Shown piece after piece: positions 57,641-64,000 of a DNA stretch of 64,000 nt. Position numbers and translations under genes: made by a program. The notes below the pieces were generated by a model. The model did no database searches. It was not told where the DNA came from and saw nothing but the letters and a program-made list of their open reading frames with translations. The number at the start of each line of letters is the position of its first letter. Within the stretch, counting starts at the first letter, position 1. Origin of the DNA: Candidatus Ichthyocystis sparus (GTDB taxonomy: Bacteria > Pseudomonadota > Gammaproteobacteria > Burkholderiales > 2013Ark19i); NCBI RefSeq assembly GCF_900078745.1, contig NZ_FKII01000042.1, forward strand, positions 1 through 64,000. Reading direction: 5' to 3'.

Positions 57641-58446
57641 TCTACAATCCTCAAGTTCTCCGCCAACGACAAACTACTTACAGAAGACCTATGGACTAAA
57701 TTAACATCACCTCGTATAAAGCTCTGTACTTCATTTTTCTCACTAGACAGAAACTCACCAGGCGTACCATCAAACACTAATGAACCACCTACAAGCAGCA
57801 ATACCCTGTCAAATATGTTTATTAAATCACCAACATGATGGGTAATAATAACTGTCGATAGATTAAAAATACGGGTCAAGGAAAGTATAAGATTAGATAT
57901 AGAATTAACAGCTGCTGGATCAAGACCAGAAAAAGGTTCGTCACATAGCAATATACGGGGATCCAATGAAATGGCACGCGCCAAAGATACCCTACGTGCC
58001 ATGCCTCCTGACAGTTCAGAGGGAAACAAAGTAGCAGCTGAACGCAAGCCAACAGCCTCTAACTTCATCCATGTTAAATCGCTTATAGCTTCCCCAGAAA
58101 AAGAAGTAATCTCTCTAAGTGGGAATGCTACGTTATCAAACACTGATAAATCTGAAAACAGAGCCCCTGTTTGAAACAAAATCCCCATTTGCCGACGAAT
58201 GCTAAACAGGTCACTCAAAGAACAATGAGATAAATTAAGCTTACAGACCTCTACATAACCTTTGGATGGAAACAACAACCCTGCCATAAGTTCAATAAGA
58301 GTTGTTTTACCCCCTCCACTAAAACCCATAACAGCTACAATTTCACCATAATTAACAGAAAGGCTAATATCTGACAGAATTCTTGTTTCCTCGCGAAAAA
58401 AGTCAACACCTGATAAGTGTATAGCTTTACCTGAGAAACCATACAT
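57637..58446 (-). CDS. mlaF: MlaF, ATPase of the Mla complex
   Basis: A 269-residue ABC ATPase energising phospholipid transport, with Walker A G-F-S-G-G-G-K-T-T, signature L-S-G-G-M-A-R-R and Walker B I-L-L-C-D-E-P-F-S-G-L-D-P. The first Walker residues fit the MlaF form. ATG 58446, with a GAGAGAA stretch just upstream, is preferred to TTG 58473. First gene of the long minus-strand operon that ends at murA; the spacer to the divergent cyclase gene must hold the promoter. Confidence 0.95.
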   Translation of the reverse strand: MYGFSGKAIHLSGVDFFREETRILSDISLSVNYGEIVAVMGFSGGGKTTLIELMAGLLFPSKGYVEVCKLNLSHCSLSDLFSIRRQMGILFQTGALFSDLSVFDNVAFPLREITSFSGEAISDLTWMKLEAVGLRSAATLFPSELSGGMARRVSLARAISLDPRILLCDEPFSGLDPAAVNSISNLILSLTRIFNLSTVIITHHVGDLINIFDRVLLLVGGSLVFDGTPGEFLSSEKNEVQSFIRGDVNLVHRSSVSSLSLAENLRIVE

Positions 58447-58570
58447 ATGCTGTTCTCTCTTTCTTTTGCCCAAACCGTGTCCGTGCGCGGATTCGTGTGT
58501 ATTTTATCCACAAAAGCTATTATTATACACTTGGTATGGGTAAGACATTACAATCTATGGCCCTGGAATT

Positions 58571-59878
58571 ATGTGCGTTATCCCTGAAAAAACAATGATC
58601 TCCTTGCTGCTGGGTAGCCGAAGAAAACCGCCATCTGTGCTGTTACATATCATTTCATCCTTAACAATTGCTGTTCAGGTTGCTTCGCTAAACTGCATTG
58701 GATTTGAGAAAATACCACTTCTTACAAGAAATTTATCGGGTTTATTACTCGCAATATCAATTATTAATACGATAGTGTCATTAATATTGCTCTGCACAAA
58801 AAGGGCACCCAAATTACCTAATCAAGAAATTTCCCTCTTCATGCTCTGCGCAGGTTCAATTTTGCCAGGATTAAATCACCATATTCCTTTTACCCATTAC
58901 CTTCTTATAGCTCCCTGGCCCTTGGTATTCATAGTGTACGTATGTCTATTCCACAAATTTCGCTACAAAATGACCTTAATGTGGACCTATACTCTGTCCT
59001 TAATGGGGTTTATGACTTATCGTTTTTGCGGGACTCGTTTCATAGTGTATACGACCGCACAAATAGCATTGTTAGATGGTTATTATCAGAAAAACCTTAT
59101 TCTTCTATCAGCAGTTATTCTTGTAGTGCATGCAACATATGCAAAATATCAAAATACAAAAATGCGGGTAGCAGCATCATTAATAGCAGCAGAAACTGAA
59201 GAACGACTCAAAACAGAAGAAATACTTCTAAATACTTTACCGCTAAGAGTAATATGCAGATTAAAAAAGGGGGAAAGGATTATAGCCGATCGCTTCGGAA
59301 AGGCAACGATTCTATTTGCCGATTTGGTGGGGTTCACACAAATGGCACATAAAGTTACTCCCTCACAGCTTTTTCGTATGATAAACAAAATATTTCTAGA
59401 GTTTGATAAAATAACCAACGAAAAACATTTGGAAAAAATTAAAACCAATGGTGATTCATACATGGTTGCTGGTGGGATATCTCCTGACAGTCCAGATAAT
59501 CCATCCCTAGCGGCGGTAGAATTAGCACTTAAAATGAAGACCATTATTAATGAATTATCCGCTCACAATAAAGACAAACTTCAGCTTAGAATAGGAATAA
59601 GCACAGGACCAGTAGTTGCTGGCGTACTGGGTTCAAGAAAATTCATGTTTGATGTTTGGGGAGATACGGTAAATATTGCTAGCAGGCTGAGCAATGAAGG
59701 CAGTCCTCAAAGCATCTTGGTTGACGAAATGACGTATAAACTTTGCCAAAATCCCGAACTATTTGATGAACCGAAAGAGATTTTGCTGAAGGGAAAAGGG
59801 AAATGCTTATCTTACCCTACTAAAGCAAAAGCTAATTTATGGAAAACGGCAAACACAGAGAATATTGATGAAGGATGA
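58571..59878 (+). CDS. Membrane class III adenylate cyclase
   Basis: Predicted to make cAMP. The 435 residues have an N-terminal membrane region of about six helices (about 24-190), a short linker helix and a class III catalytic domain (about 240-410). All key positions are visible: metal Asp D251 (F-A-D-L-V-G-F-T) and D295, adenine-selecting K289 (E-K-I-K-T-N-G-D) and D361 (F-D-V-W-G-D), and transition-state N368 and R372 (V-N-I-A-S-R). Lys plus Asp indicates ATP rather than GTP as substrate. It overlaps rep by 11 bases. ATG 58571 is used; ATG 58595 is possible. Confidence 0.9.
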   Translation: MCVIPEKTMISLLLGSRRKPPSVLLHIISSLTIAVQVASLNCIGFEKIPLLTRNLSGLLLAISIINTIVSLILLCTKRAPKLPNQEISLFMLCAGSILPGLNHHIPFTHYLLIAPWPLVFIVYVCLFHKFRYKMTLMWTYTLSLMGFMTYRFCGTRFIVYTTAQIALLDGYYQKNLILLSAVILVVHATYAKYQNTKMRVAASLIAAETEERLKTEEILLNTLPLRVICRLKKGERIIADRFGKATILFADLVGFTQMAHKVTPSQLFRMINKIFLEFDKITNEKHLEKIKTNGDSYMVAGGISPDSPDNPSLAAVELALKMKTIINELSAHNKDKLQLRIGISTGPVVAGVLGSRKFMFDVWGDTVNIASRLSNEGSPQSILVDEMTYKLCQNPELFDEPKEILLKGKGKCLSYPTKAKANLWKTANTENIDEG

Positions 59879-61868
59879 ACTCAATCCTCAGCAAAAAGAG
59901 GCAGTAGAATTTTTTGGGGGACCGTTACTAGTCATTGCAGGTGCTGGAAGCGGGAAGACAAGGGTCATCAGCCATAAAATAAAACATATGATTGACATAC
60001 AGTATTGTAAGCCCAACCAAATAGCAGCCATAACATTTACGAACAAGGCTGCCCGTGATATGCGGGAGCGCTTAAGTAAATTGGTCAGGCTTGGCACAAG
60101 AAACTCACCCCTTGTAAGCACTTTCCATACTGTGGGACTACAAATTCTACGACAAGAAGCTCCTCTTATAGGGATAAAAGATAAATTCTCAGTTTTGGAT
60201 AGCAATGACGCGCTGTCCATACTACAGGATTTAACTTCCACTAAAAGCAAGAGTAGCTCAGCCAAAATCAAAAATCAGATATCTCTGTGGAAGAATCTCA
60301 ATATTTTTCCAGATAAGGCTCTCCAACTAGCCAGCACTGAAGAAGAACATCAAACTGCAGTTATATATGATCGTTATCAGCAAACACTAATGGGGTATCA
60401 ATCGGTTGATTTTGATGATCTCATAGCCCTGCCTTTATTTATATTTGAAACAAACCATGAGCGCTTACAATTTTGGCAAAACCAGATTCGCTATTTTCTT
60501 GTTGATGAATATCAAGACACTAGTCAGATACAATATAACCTAGTAAAAAAGCTTACATACCCTGAGGGAAGGTGCACTTTTGTAGGTGATGATGACCAGG
60601 CAATATACGCTTGGCGTGGAGCAACGCGTGAAAATATCCAACTCCTTCAGAAAGATTATCCACATCTTAAAATTGTTAGACTGGAACAAAATTACCGTTC
60701 TACCAACAATATACTTAAAGCAGCCAATAACTTAATTAAAAAAAATCAGAATCTATTTGAAAAAAACCTATGGTCAAAACTGGGGGAAGGAAAACCGATT
60801 ACTCTTACTTCGTACAGGGTAGAAGAGCTAGAAGCAAAGCATACGGTTCTCTCAATTATTCAACACCGTCTACTACACGGTAACAACTGGTCTCAGTACG
60901 CAATATTGTACCGCAGCAACTACCAATCACGCTTGTTTGAGAATTACCTACAACAAAATGGAATCCCATATAATCTATCGGGTGGGCAGTCTTTCTTCGA
61001 GCGCACAGAAATTAAGGATATCTTGGCCTATTTGAGGATTATTATTAATAGCCAAGACGATGTATCATTTATTCGTGCTGCCACTAGGCCTCGTAATGGT
61101 ATTGGGCCAACAACACTTAAAAAACTGGGCCAATATGCATCTGAAAGACAGATTAGTCTTTTTGAGGCGATTTTTGAAACAGGATTAACATTTCACCTAA
61201 ATGAAAAAGCAGTTGACATACTTAGAGAATTTGGAAATTTCATTAACAATATTGCATTTCGTGCACAATCTGAGCCGGCTGACGTAATAGTCAAGGATAT
61301 ACTGGACAGCATACGTTATGAGGAATATTTGTTAGATAATTTTCATGACAAGGAAGCAAGTAAAAGATGGAAGAATATTATTAGCTTTTGTGAATTCATA
61401 AAAAGACAACAGGAAAAAGATAATAGGAATCTATCAATAATTACTCAAAACATTACTCTAATGAACATCATCTCCAAGAAAGAAGATGAAAAAGAGAAAA
61501 TGTTGGAAATGAGTACATTACATGCAGCTAAGGGCTTGGAATTTGATCATGTATTCATTGTTGGATGCAACGATGAGATTATCCCGCATCAGGAATCTAT
61601 AGATACGAACTCTGTAGAAGAGGAACGTCGTCTAATGTACGTGGGAACCACTCGGGCTCGACGTGAACTAACCATAAGCTTTACGGAGAAAAGAAAAACT
61701 GGAGGTGAATTAGTAGAGAGCTTACCTTCTAGATTCATAGAGGAAATGGGGCTAGATATTAATAAAACATCTAACACACAAATACCTACGCAAGAAGAAA
61801 AACAAAACTACCTAGATAGGATGAAAAGTTTAGGATCGCAGAGAAAAAAGACAAAACTACCTTGCTAA
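59868..61868 (+). CDS. rep: ATP-dependent DNA helicase Rep
   Basis: A superfamily 1 helicase (3' to 5') that helps replication forks past obstacles. The 666 residues are close to E. coli Rep (673) and start L-N-P-Q-Q-K-E-A-V-E-F. Helicase motifs include Walker A G-A-G-S-G-K-T-R, T-F-T-N-K-A-A, V-D-E-Y-Q-D-T-S, G-D-D-D-Q-A-I-Y-A-W-R-G, and late H-A-A-K-G-L-E-F and R-R-L-M-Y-V-G-T-T-R-A. ATG 59868 is chosen over the adjacent TTG. Overlaps the cyclase gene by 11 bases. Confidence 0.95.
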   Translation: MKDELNPQQKEAVEFFGGPLLVIAGAGSGKTRVISHKIKHMIDIQYCKPNQIAAITFTNKAARDMRERLSKLVRLGTRNSPLVSTFHTVGLQILRQEAPLIGIKDKFSVLDSNDALSILQDLTSTKSKSSSAKIKNQISLWKNLNIFPDKALQLASTEEEHQTAVIYDRYQQTLMGYQSVDFDDLIALPLFIFETNHERLQFWQNQIRYFLVDEYQDTSQIQYNLVKKLTYPEGRCTFVGDDDQAIYAWRGATRENIQLLQKDYPHLKIVRLEQNYRSTNNILKAANNLIKKNQNLFEKNLWSKLGEGKPITLTSYRVEELEAKHTVLSIIQHRLLHGNNWSQYAILYRSNYQSRLFENYLQQNGIPYNLSGGQSFFERTEIKDILAYLRIIINSQDDVSFIRAATRPRNGIGPTTLKKLGQYASERQISLFEAIFETGLTFHLNEKAVDILREFGNFINNIAFRAQSEPADVIVKDILDSIRYEEYLLDNFHDKEASKRWKNIISFCEFIKRQQEKDNRNLSIITQNITLMNIISKKEDEKEKMLEMSTLHAAKGLEFDHVFIVGCNDEIIPHQESIDTNSVEEERRLMYVGTTRARRELTISFTEKRKTGGELVESLPSRFIEEMGLDINKTSNTQIPTQEEKQNYLDRMKSLGSQRKKTKLPC

Positions 61869-61883
61869 CCCACAGAGGGAAAG

Positions 61884-61900
61884 AGCAAAGTTACTTTGCT
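61884..61900. terminator. Hairpin between convergent rep and cytochrome c genes
   Basis: A perfect 7-pair stem AGCAAAG-TTA-CTTTGCT lies 15 bases after the rep stop and 4 bases from the cytochrome stop. No strong T run follows, so termination strength is uncertain. Confidence 0.4.
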
Positions 61901-61904
61901 AAGT

Positions 61905-62216
61905 TTATCCGCTGGACTTTATCATATAATCGACGGCGGCTTTAACCTCGTCATCTGTAAGGGATGAATTGCCTCCCTTTGGGGGCATTACCCCATACCC
62001 ATTAATAGCATGCTTATAAAGCTCCTCTATGGGTTTTTTGTGTTTCTTCCAATCTTCCTTATTTCCGAAACGCGGGGCCCCAGCAATTCCTGCAGCATGA
62101 CAAACCGCACACACTTTGCCATACACTTTATCACCGGTATCAGCAGGCAAAACAAAGGGATACGCAAATAGCAGACCAACCGTAATCAAGTAAGTTGCAC
62201 GCCCAAATACCACCAT
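61905..62216 (-). CDS. Small periplasmic cytochrome c (c5-like)
   Basis: A 103-residue monohaem cytochrome c with a signal peptide (about 1-25), haem-binding C-A-V-C-H near residue 36 and the axial Met in G-V-M-P-P-K-G-G. The pattern matches cytochrome c5 class proteins, which carry electrons to terminal oxidases; it could feed the caa3-type oxidase encoded at 36848-41035. A gene resembling the membrane anchor part of larger c5 proteins lies just upstream (62352-62576), separated by a decayed repeat region. Confidence 0.9.
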   Translation of the reverse strand: MVVFGRATYLITVGLLFAYPFVLPADTGDKVYGKVCAVCHAAGIAGAPRFGNKEDWKKHKKPIEELYKHAINGYGVMPPKGGNSSLTDDEVKAAVDYMIKSSG

Positions 62217-62351
62217 AATAGTCGCCCCATACTGTGCTCAGCAGTTTCCCTATACTACTAAATAGTCCTCCCACCTACCTATTTAAGGCACATTCACAGA
62301 AGAACTGCTACTATCTATCAGTCGCAGAAGCTATTTTATCAGCCACGGAAG
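62217..62351 (-). repeat. Decayed short repeats between anchor gene and cytochrome gene
   Basis: On the minus strand, 21-base units AAAATAGCTTC... recur next to each other, and the sequence encoding D-S-S-S-S-V at the end of the upstream gene recurs about 75 bases later before a second stop. The block looks like a short tandem duplication of the 3' end of the upstream gene, partly out of frame. Confidence 0.55.
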
Positions 62352-62576
62352 CTATTTTCCGGCCACAGAAGAACTGCTATCTGCTAACTTTACACTACCT
62401 ATGGGAGAAATACGCTGTACCGTTTCACTAATCACTTCCGGATCATCCATCATATGATCGTCTAGTGCAAAAATAGAAAATCTCGCTGCCAGAATACAAA
62501 CAAGTATAGGAATAGCAAAACCCAATATTACTATAATTGTCAATTGGGCCGGTTTAATACCTTTAGATGACGACAC
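62352..62576 (-). CDS. Small membrane protein resembling the anchor of c5-type cytochromes
   Basis: A 74-residue protein with one helix (about 13-35) followed by D-D-P-E-V-I-S-E-T-V-Q-R-I-S-P-I-G-S-V, which resembles the region between the anchor helix and the haem domain of larger betaproteobacterial cytochrome c5 proteins. It has no haem motif itself. GTG 62576, with GAGGAG 7 bases upstream, is preferred to TTG 62582. The reading frame stops at TAG 62354-62352; adding one base before this point would give about 14 more residues with an I-A-S-V-A-D-K-I-A-S-A-T-D pattern, so the C-terminus may be frameshifted. Function unknown. Confidence 0.55.
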   Translation of the reverse strand: MSSSKGIKPAQLTIIVILGFAIPILVCILAARFSIFALDDHMMDDPEVISETVQRISPIGSVKLADSSSSVAGK

Positions 62577-62615
62577 GTCCAAGCTCCTCTCTTATGTAGC
62601 TAAACAAGGCAGGCG

Positions 62616-62621
62616 TATAAT
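62616..62621 (+). promoter_or_regulatory. Candidate -10 element upstream of tRNA-Arg
   Basis: A perfect TATAAT lies about 57 bases before the tRNA, but the -35 region (TTATGT, 62592-62597) is poor. Plausible promoter for tRNA-Arg and perhaps gltX. Confidence 0.3.
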
Positions 62622-62677
62622 ATCATGTAGACGTCTTATGTCTGTTTCTATATCCTCAACTAAATCAGTTTTTTATA

Positions 62678-62753
62678 GCGCCTGTAGCTCAGCGGATAGA
62701 GTGTTGGCCTCCGAAGCCAAAGGTCGTGGGTTCAATTCCCGCCAGGCGCGCCA
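62678..62753 (+). tRNA. tRNA-Arg (anticodon CCG)
   Basis: A 76-base cloverleaf with acceptor GCGCCTG pairing CAGGCGC, D-arm AGCTCAGCGGATAGAGT, anticodon stem TTGGC/GCCAA with loop CTCCGAA (anticodon CCG, decoding CGG), T-arm GTGGGTTCAATTCCCGC, and an encoded CCA end. It lies 32 bases upstream of gltX. Confidence 0.97.
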
Positions 62754-62785
62754 CAAAACAATCTAATCAATTCAAGGTAGTAACC

Positions 62786-64000
62786 ATGGTTAGGACGAGA
62801 TTCGCACCAAGCCCAACCGGACTTTTGCACATGGGTGGAGTAAGAACGGCACTATATGCATGGGCATTTGCTAGACACAACAATGGTAAATTCATACTAC
62901 GCATAGAGAACACTGATCGCGAACGATCCACAGATGCCGCCACACAGGTAATATTAGAAAGCTTGGAGTGGCTGGGTCTTAACTATGATGAAGGACCTTA
63001 TTACCAAATGAAAAGGCTAGATCGATACAAAGCTGTTATCGATACCTTGCTTGGGAATGGGTTAGCTTACTACTGCTACATGTCGTTGGAGGAACTAAAT
63101 ACATTAAGGGAACAGCAGCGCAGACATAACGAAAAACCTAGATATAATGGACACTGGCGGCCAGAAAATGCGGCCAAATTGAACTTAAAGATCCAACCAG
63201 GAACGCAGCCCGTAATCCGATTCCGTAATCCTGATTCTGGTGTGGTTCAATGGAGAGACTTAATAAAGGGCAATATATCCTTCAACAATGAGGAGCTAGA
63301 CGATTTTGTTATAGCAAGGCAAGATGGAACCCCCACATATAACTTCTGCGTCGTAGTAGATGATTGGGACATGCAAATCACACATGTAATAAGAGGTGAT
63401 GACCATGTAAATAACACTCCTAAGCAGATTAATATACTACGAGCTTTGGGTGCTACGGTTCCACAGTATGCCCACCTGTCGACAATTTGCTCTGATGATG
63501 GTCAAAAATTGTCAAAACGCTCTGGGGCTATATCTGTGCTCCAATACCGTGATGAGGGATATCTTCCTGAAGCGATTATAAATTACCTATCACGTTTGGG
63601 ATGGTCACACGGAGACGATGAAATATTCAGTCGCGAACAACTAATTGAATGGTTTGATATAGACAATGTTTCTGGTGTTCCAGCAAGATTTGATCCGGAA
63701 AAGCTACTATGGATAAACCGGCACTACCTGCAACACTCTGTGTCTTCCAATATAGTAGGCAAAGTAAAAGAATTTATATCGCAGTTAAACGTTACCATAG
63801 ATGACTCGATTGATATCAATTCGCTGGTAGATATAAACAAATCGCGCTCCGGCACCATTGTAGAATTAGCAGAAAACATATCAATGTACTACTCTCCAAG
63901 GAAACTTGAGGAAAAAAGCCTGTTGCTACTGAAAAAAGAAAAAACTCAAGACATTTTGCGTGAGTTAAAAAACAAACTATCAGCAATAAGTTGGGAAAAG
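62786..64000 (+). CDS. gltX: Glutamyl-tRNA synthetase (3' end beyond window)
   Basis: Charges tRNA-Glu with glutamate. The 405 codons present cover the class I catalytic domain, with the HIGH-like motif in S-P-T-G-L-L-H-M-G-G near residue 9 and the KMSKS-like Q-K-L-S-K-R-S near 237, and the start of the anticodon-binding domain. About 60 residues are expected beyond the window. ATG 62786 follows AAGGTAG at about 5 bases. No frameshift is seen. Confidence 0.97.
   Translation, partial: MVRTRFAPSPTGLLHMGGVRTALYAWAFARHNNGKFILRIENTDRERSTDAATQVILESLEWLGLNYDEGPYYQMKRLDRYKAVIDTLLGNGLAYYCYMSLEELNTLREQQRRHNEKPRYNGHWRPENAAKLNLKIQPGTQPVIRFRNPDSGVVQWRDLIKGNISFNNEELDDFVIARQDGTPTYNFCVVVDDWDMQITHVIRGDDHVNNTPKQINILRALGATVPQYAHLSTICSDDGQKLSKRSGAISVLQYRDEGYLPEAIINYLSRLGWSHGDDEIFSREQLIEWFDIDNVSGVPARFDPEKLLWINRHYLQHSVSSNIVGKVKEFISQLNVTIDDSIDINSLVDINKSRSGTIVELAENISMYYSPRKLEEKSLLLLKKEKTQDILRELKNKLSAISWEK

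Overview
The window looks like chromosome from a host-associated betaproteobacterium (Burkholderiales-like). It carries several gene orders typical of that class: rpsU-yqeY-dnaG-rpoD with tsaD divergent, mlaFEDACB-ABC-ibaG-murA, a coxBA-cox11-coxC / surf1-ctaA-ctaB-sco cluster, an MFS-ssb-uvrA run, and ubiE-ubiJ-ubiB. The DNA is AT-rich. Several usual neighbours are absent (no kdsA or ftsB beside pyrG-eno), and the first 5 kb is almost gene-free. A Gly/Ser-rich protein with two C-terminal membrane helices (2425-3147) and a lysine-rich histone H1-like protein fit an intracellular lifestyle. The picture resembles fish epitheliocystis betaproteobacteria such as 'Candidatus Ichthyocystis', but that placement is inference from style and was not tested by a search.

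Layout. 1-5005: degraded, AT-rich DNA. It holds a decayed second copy of part of eno (1-167), a diverged direct repeat pair (1110-1300 and 4001-4200) and, between the repeats, one convincing gene of unknown function. 5006-10886: pyrG-eno and corC-lnt on the minus strand, with an isolated fliO-like gene between them on the plus strand. 11031-15457: MFS transporter, ssb and uvrA. 15489-19887: an MHS-family transporter with a succinate-semialdehyde-type dehydrogenase, then the H1-like repeat protein. 20211-24117: class Ia ribonucleotide reductase nrdAB under a pair of NrdR-box-like sites. 24348-31691: an FAD-linked 2-hydroxyacid oxidase, an unaccompanied periplasmic binding lipoprotein, and a ubiquinone-synthesis cluster interrupted by an inverted sodium:solute symporter. 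31803-32669: rpoH.

32684-41035: aa3-type cytochrome oxidase structural, haem A and copper-assembly genes. 41133-47609: mpl, rpoD, dnaG, yqeY, rpsU. 47713-50863: tsaD and a PAS-GGDEF diguanylate cyclase, convergent on a shared terminator. 51066-58446: murA, ibaG, a YadGH-like ABC exporter and the Mla lipid-transport operon; its MlaC carries a 33-bp tandem repeat array. 58571-61868: a membrane class III adenylate cyclase overlapping rep. 61905-62576: a small cytochrome c and a separate membrane-anchor-like gene with a likely frameshift at its end. 62678-64000: tRNA-Arg(CCG) and gltX, which runs off the window.

Together these genes cover aerobic respiration (quinone, haem A and terminal oxidase), outer-membrane lipid balance and murein synthesis, nucleotide supply and DNA repair, and both c-di-GMP and cAMP signalling. 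No rRNA, CRISPR array, prophage or recognisable insertion sequence was seen. The most unusual material is in the first 5 kb, in several low-complexity expansions (H1-like protein, MlaC, RpoD N-terminus), and in small anomalies such as the orphan fliO and the split cytochrome region.
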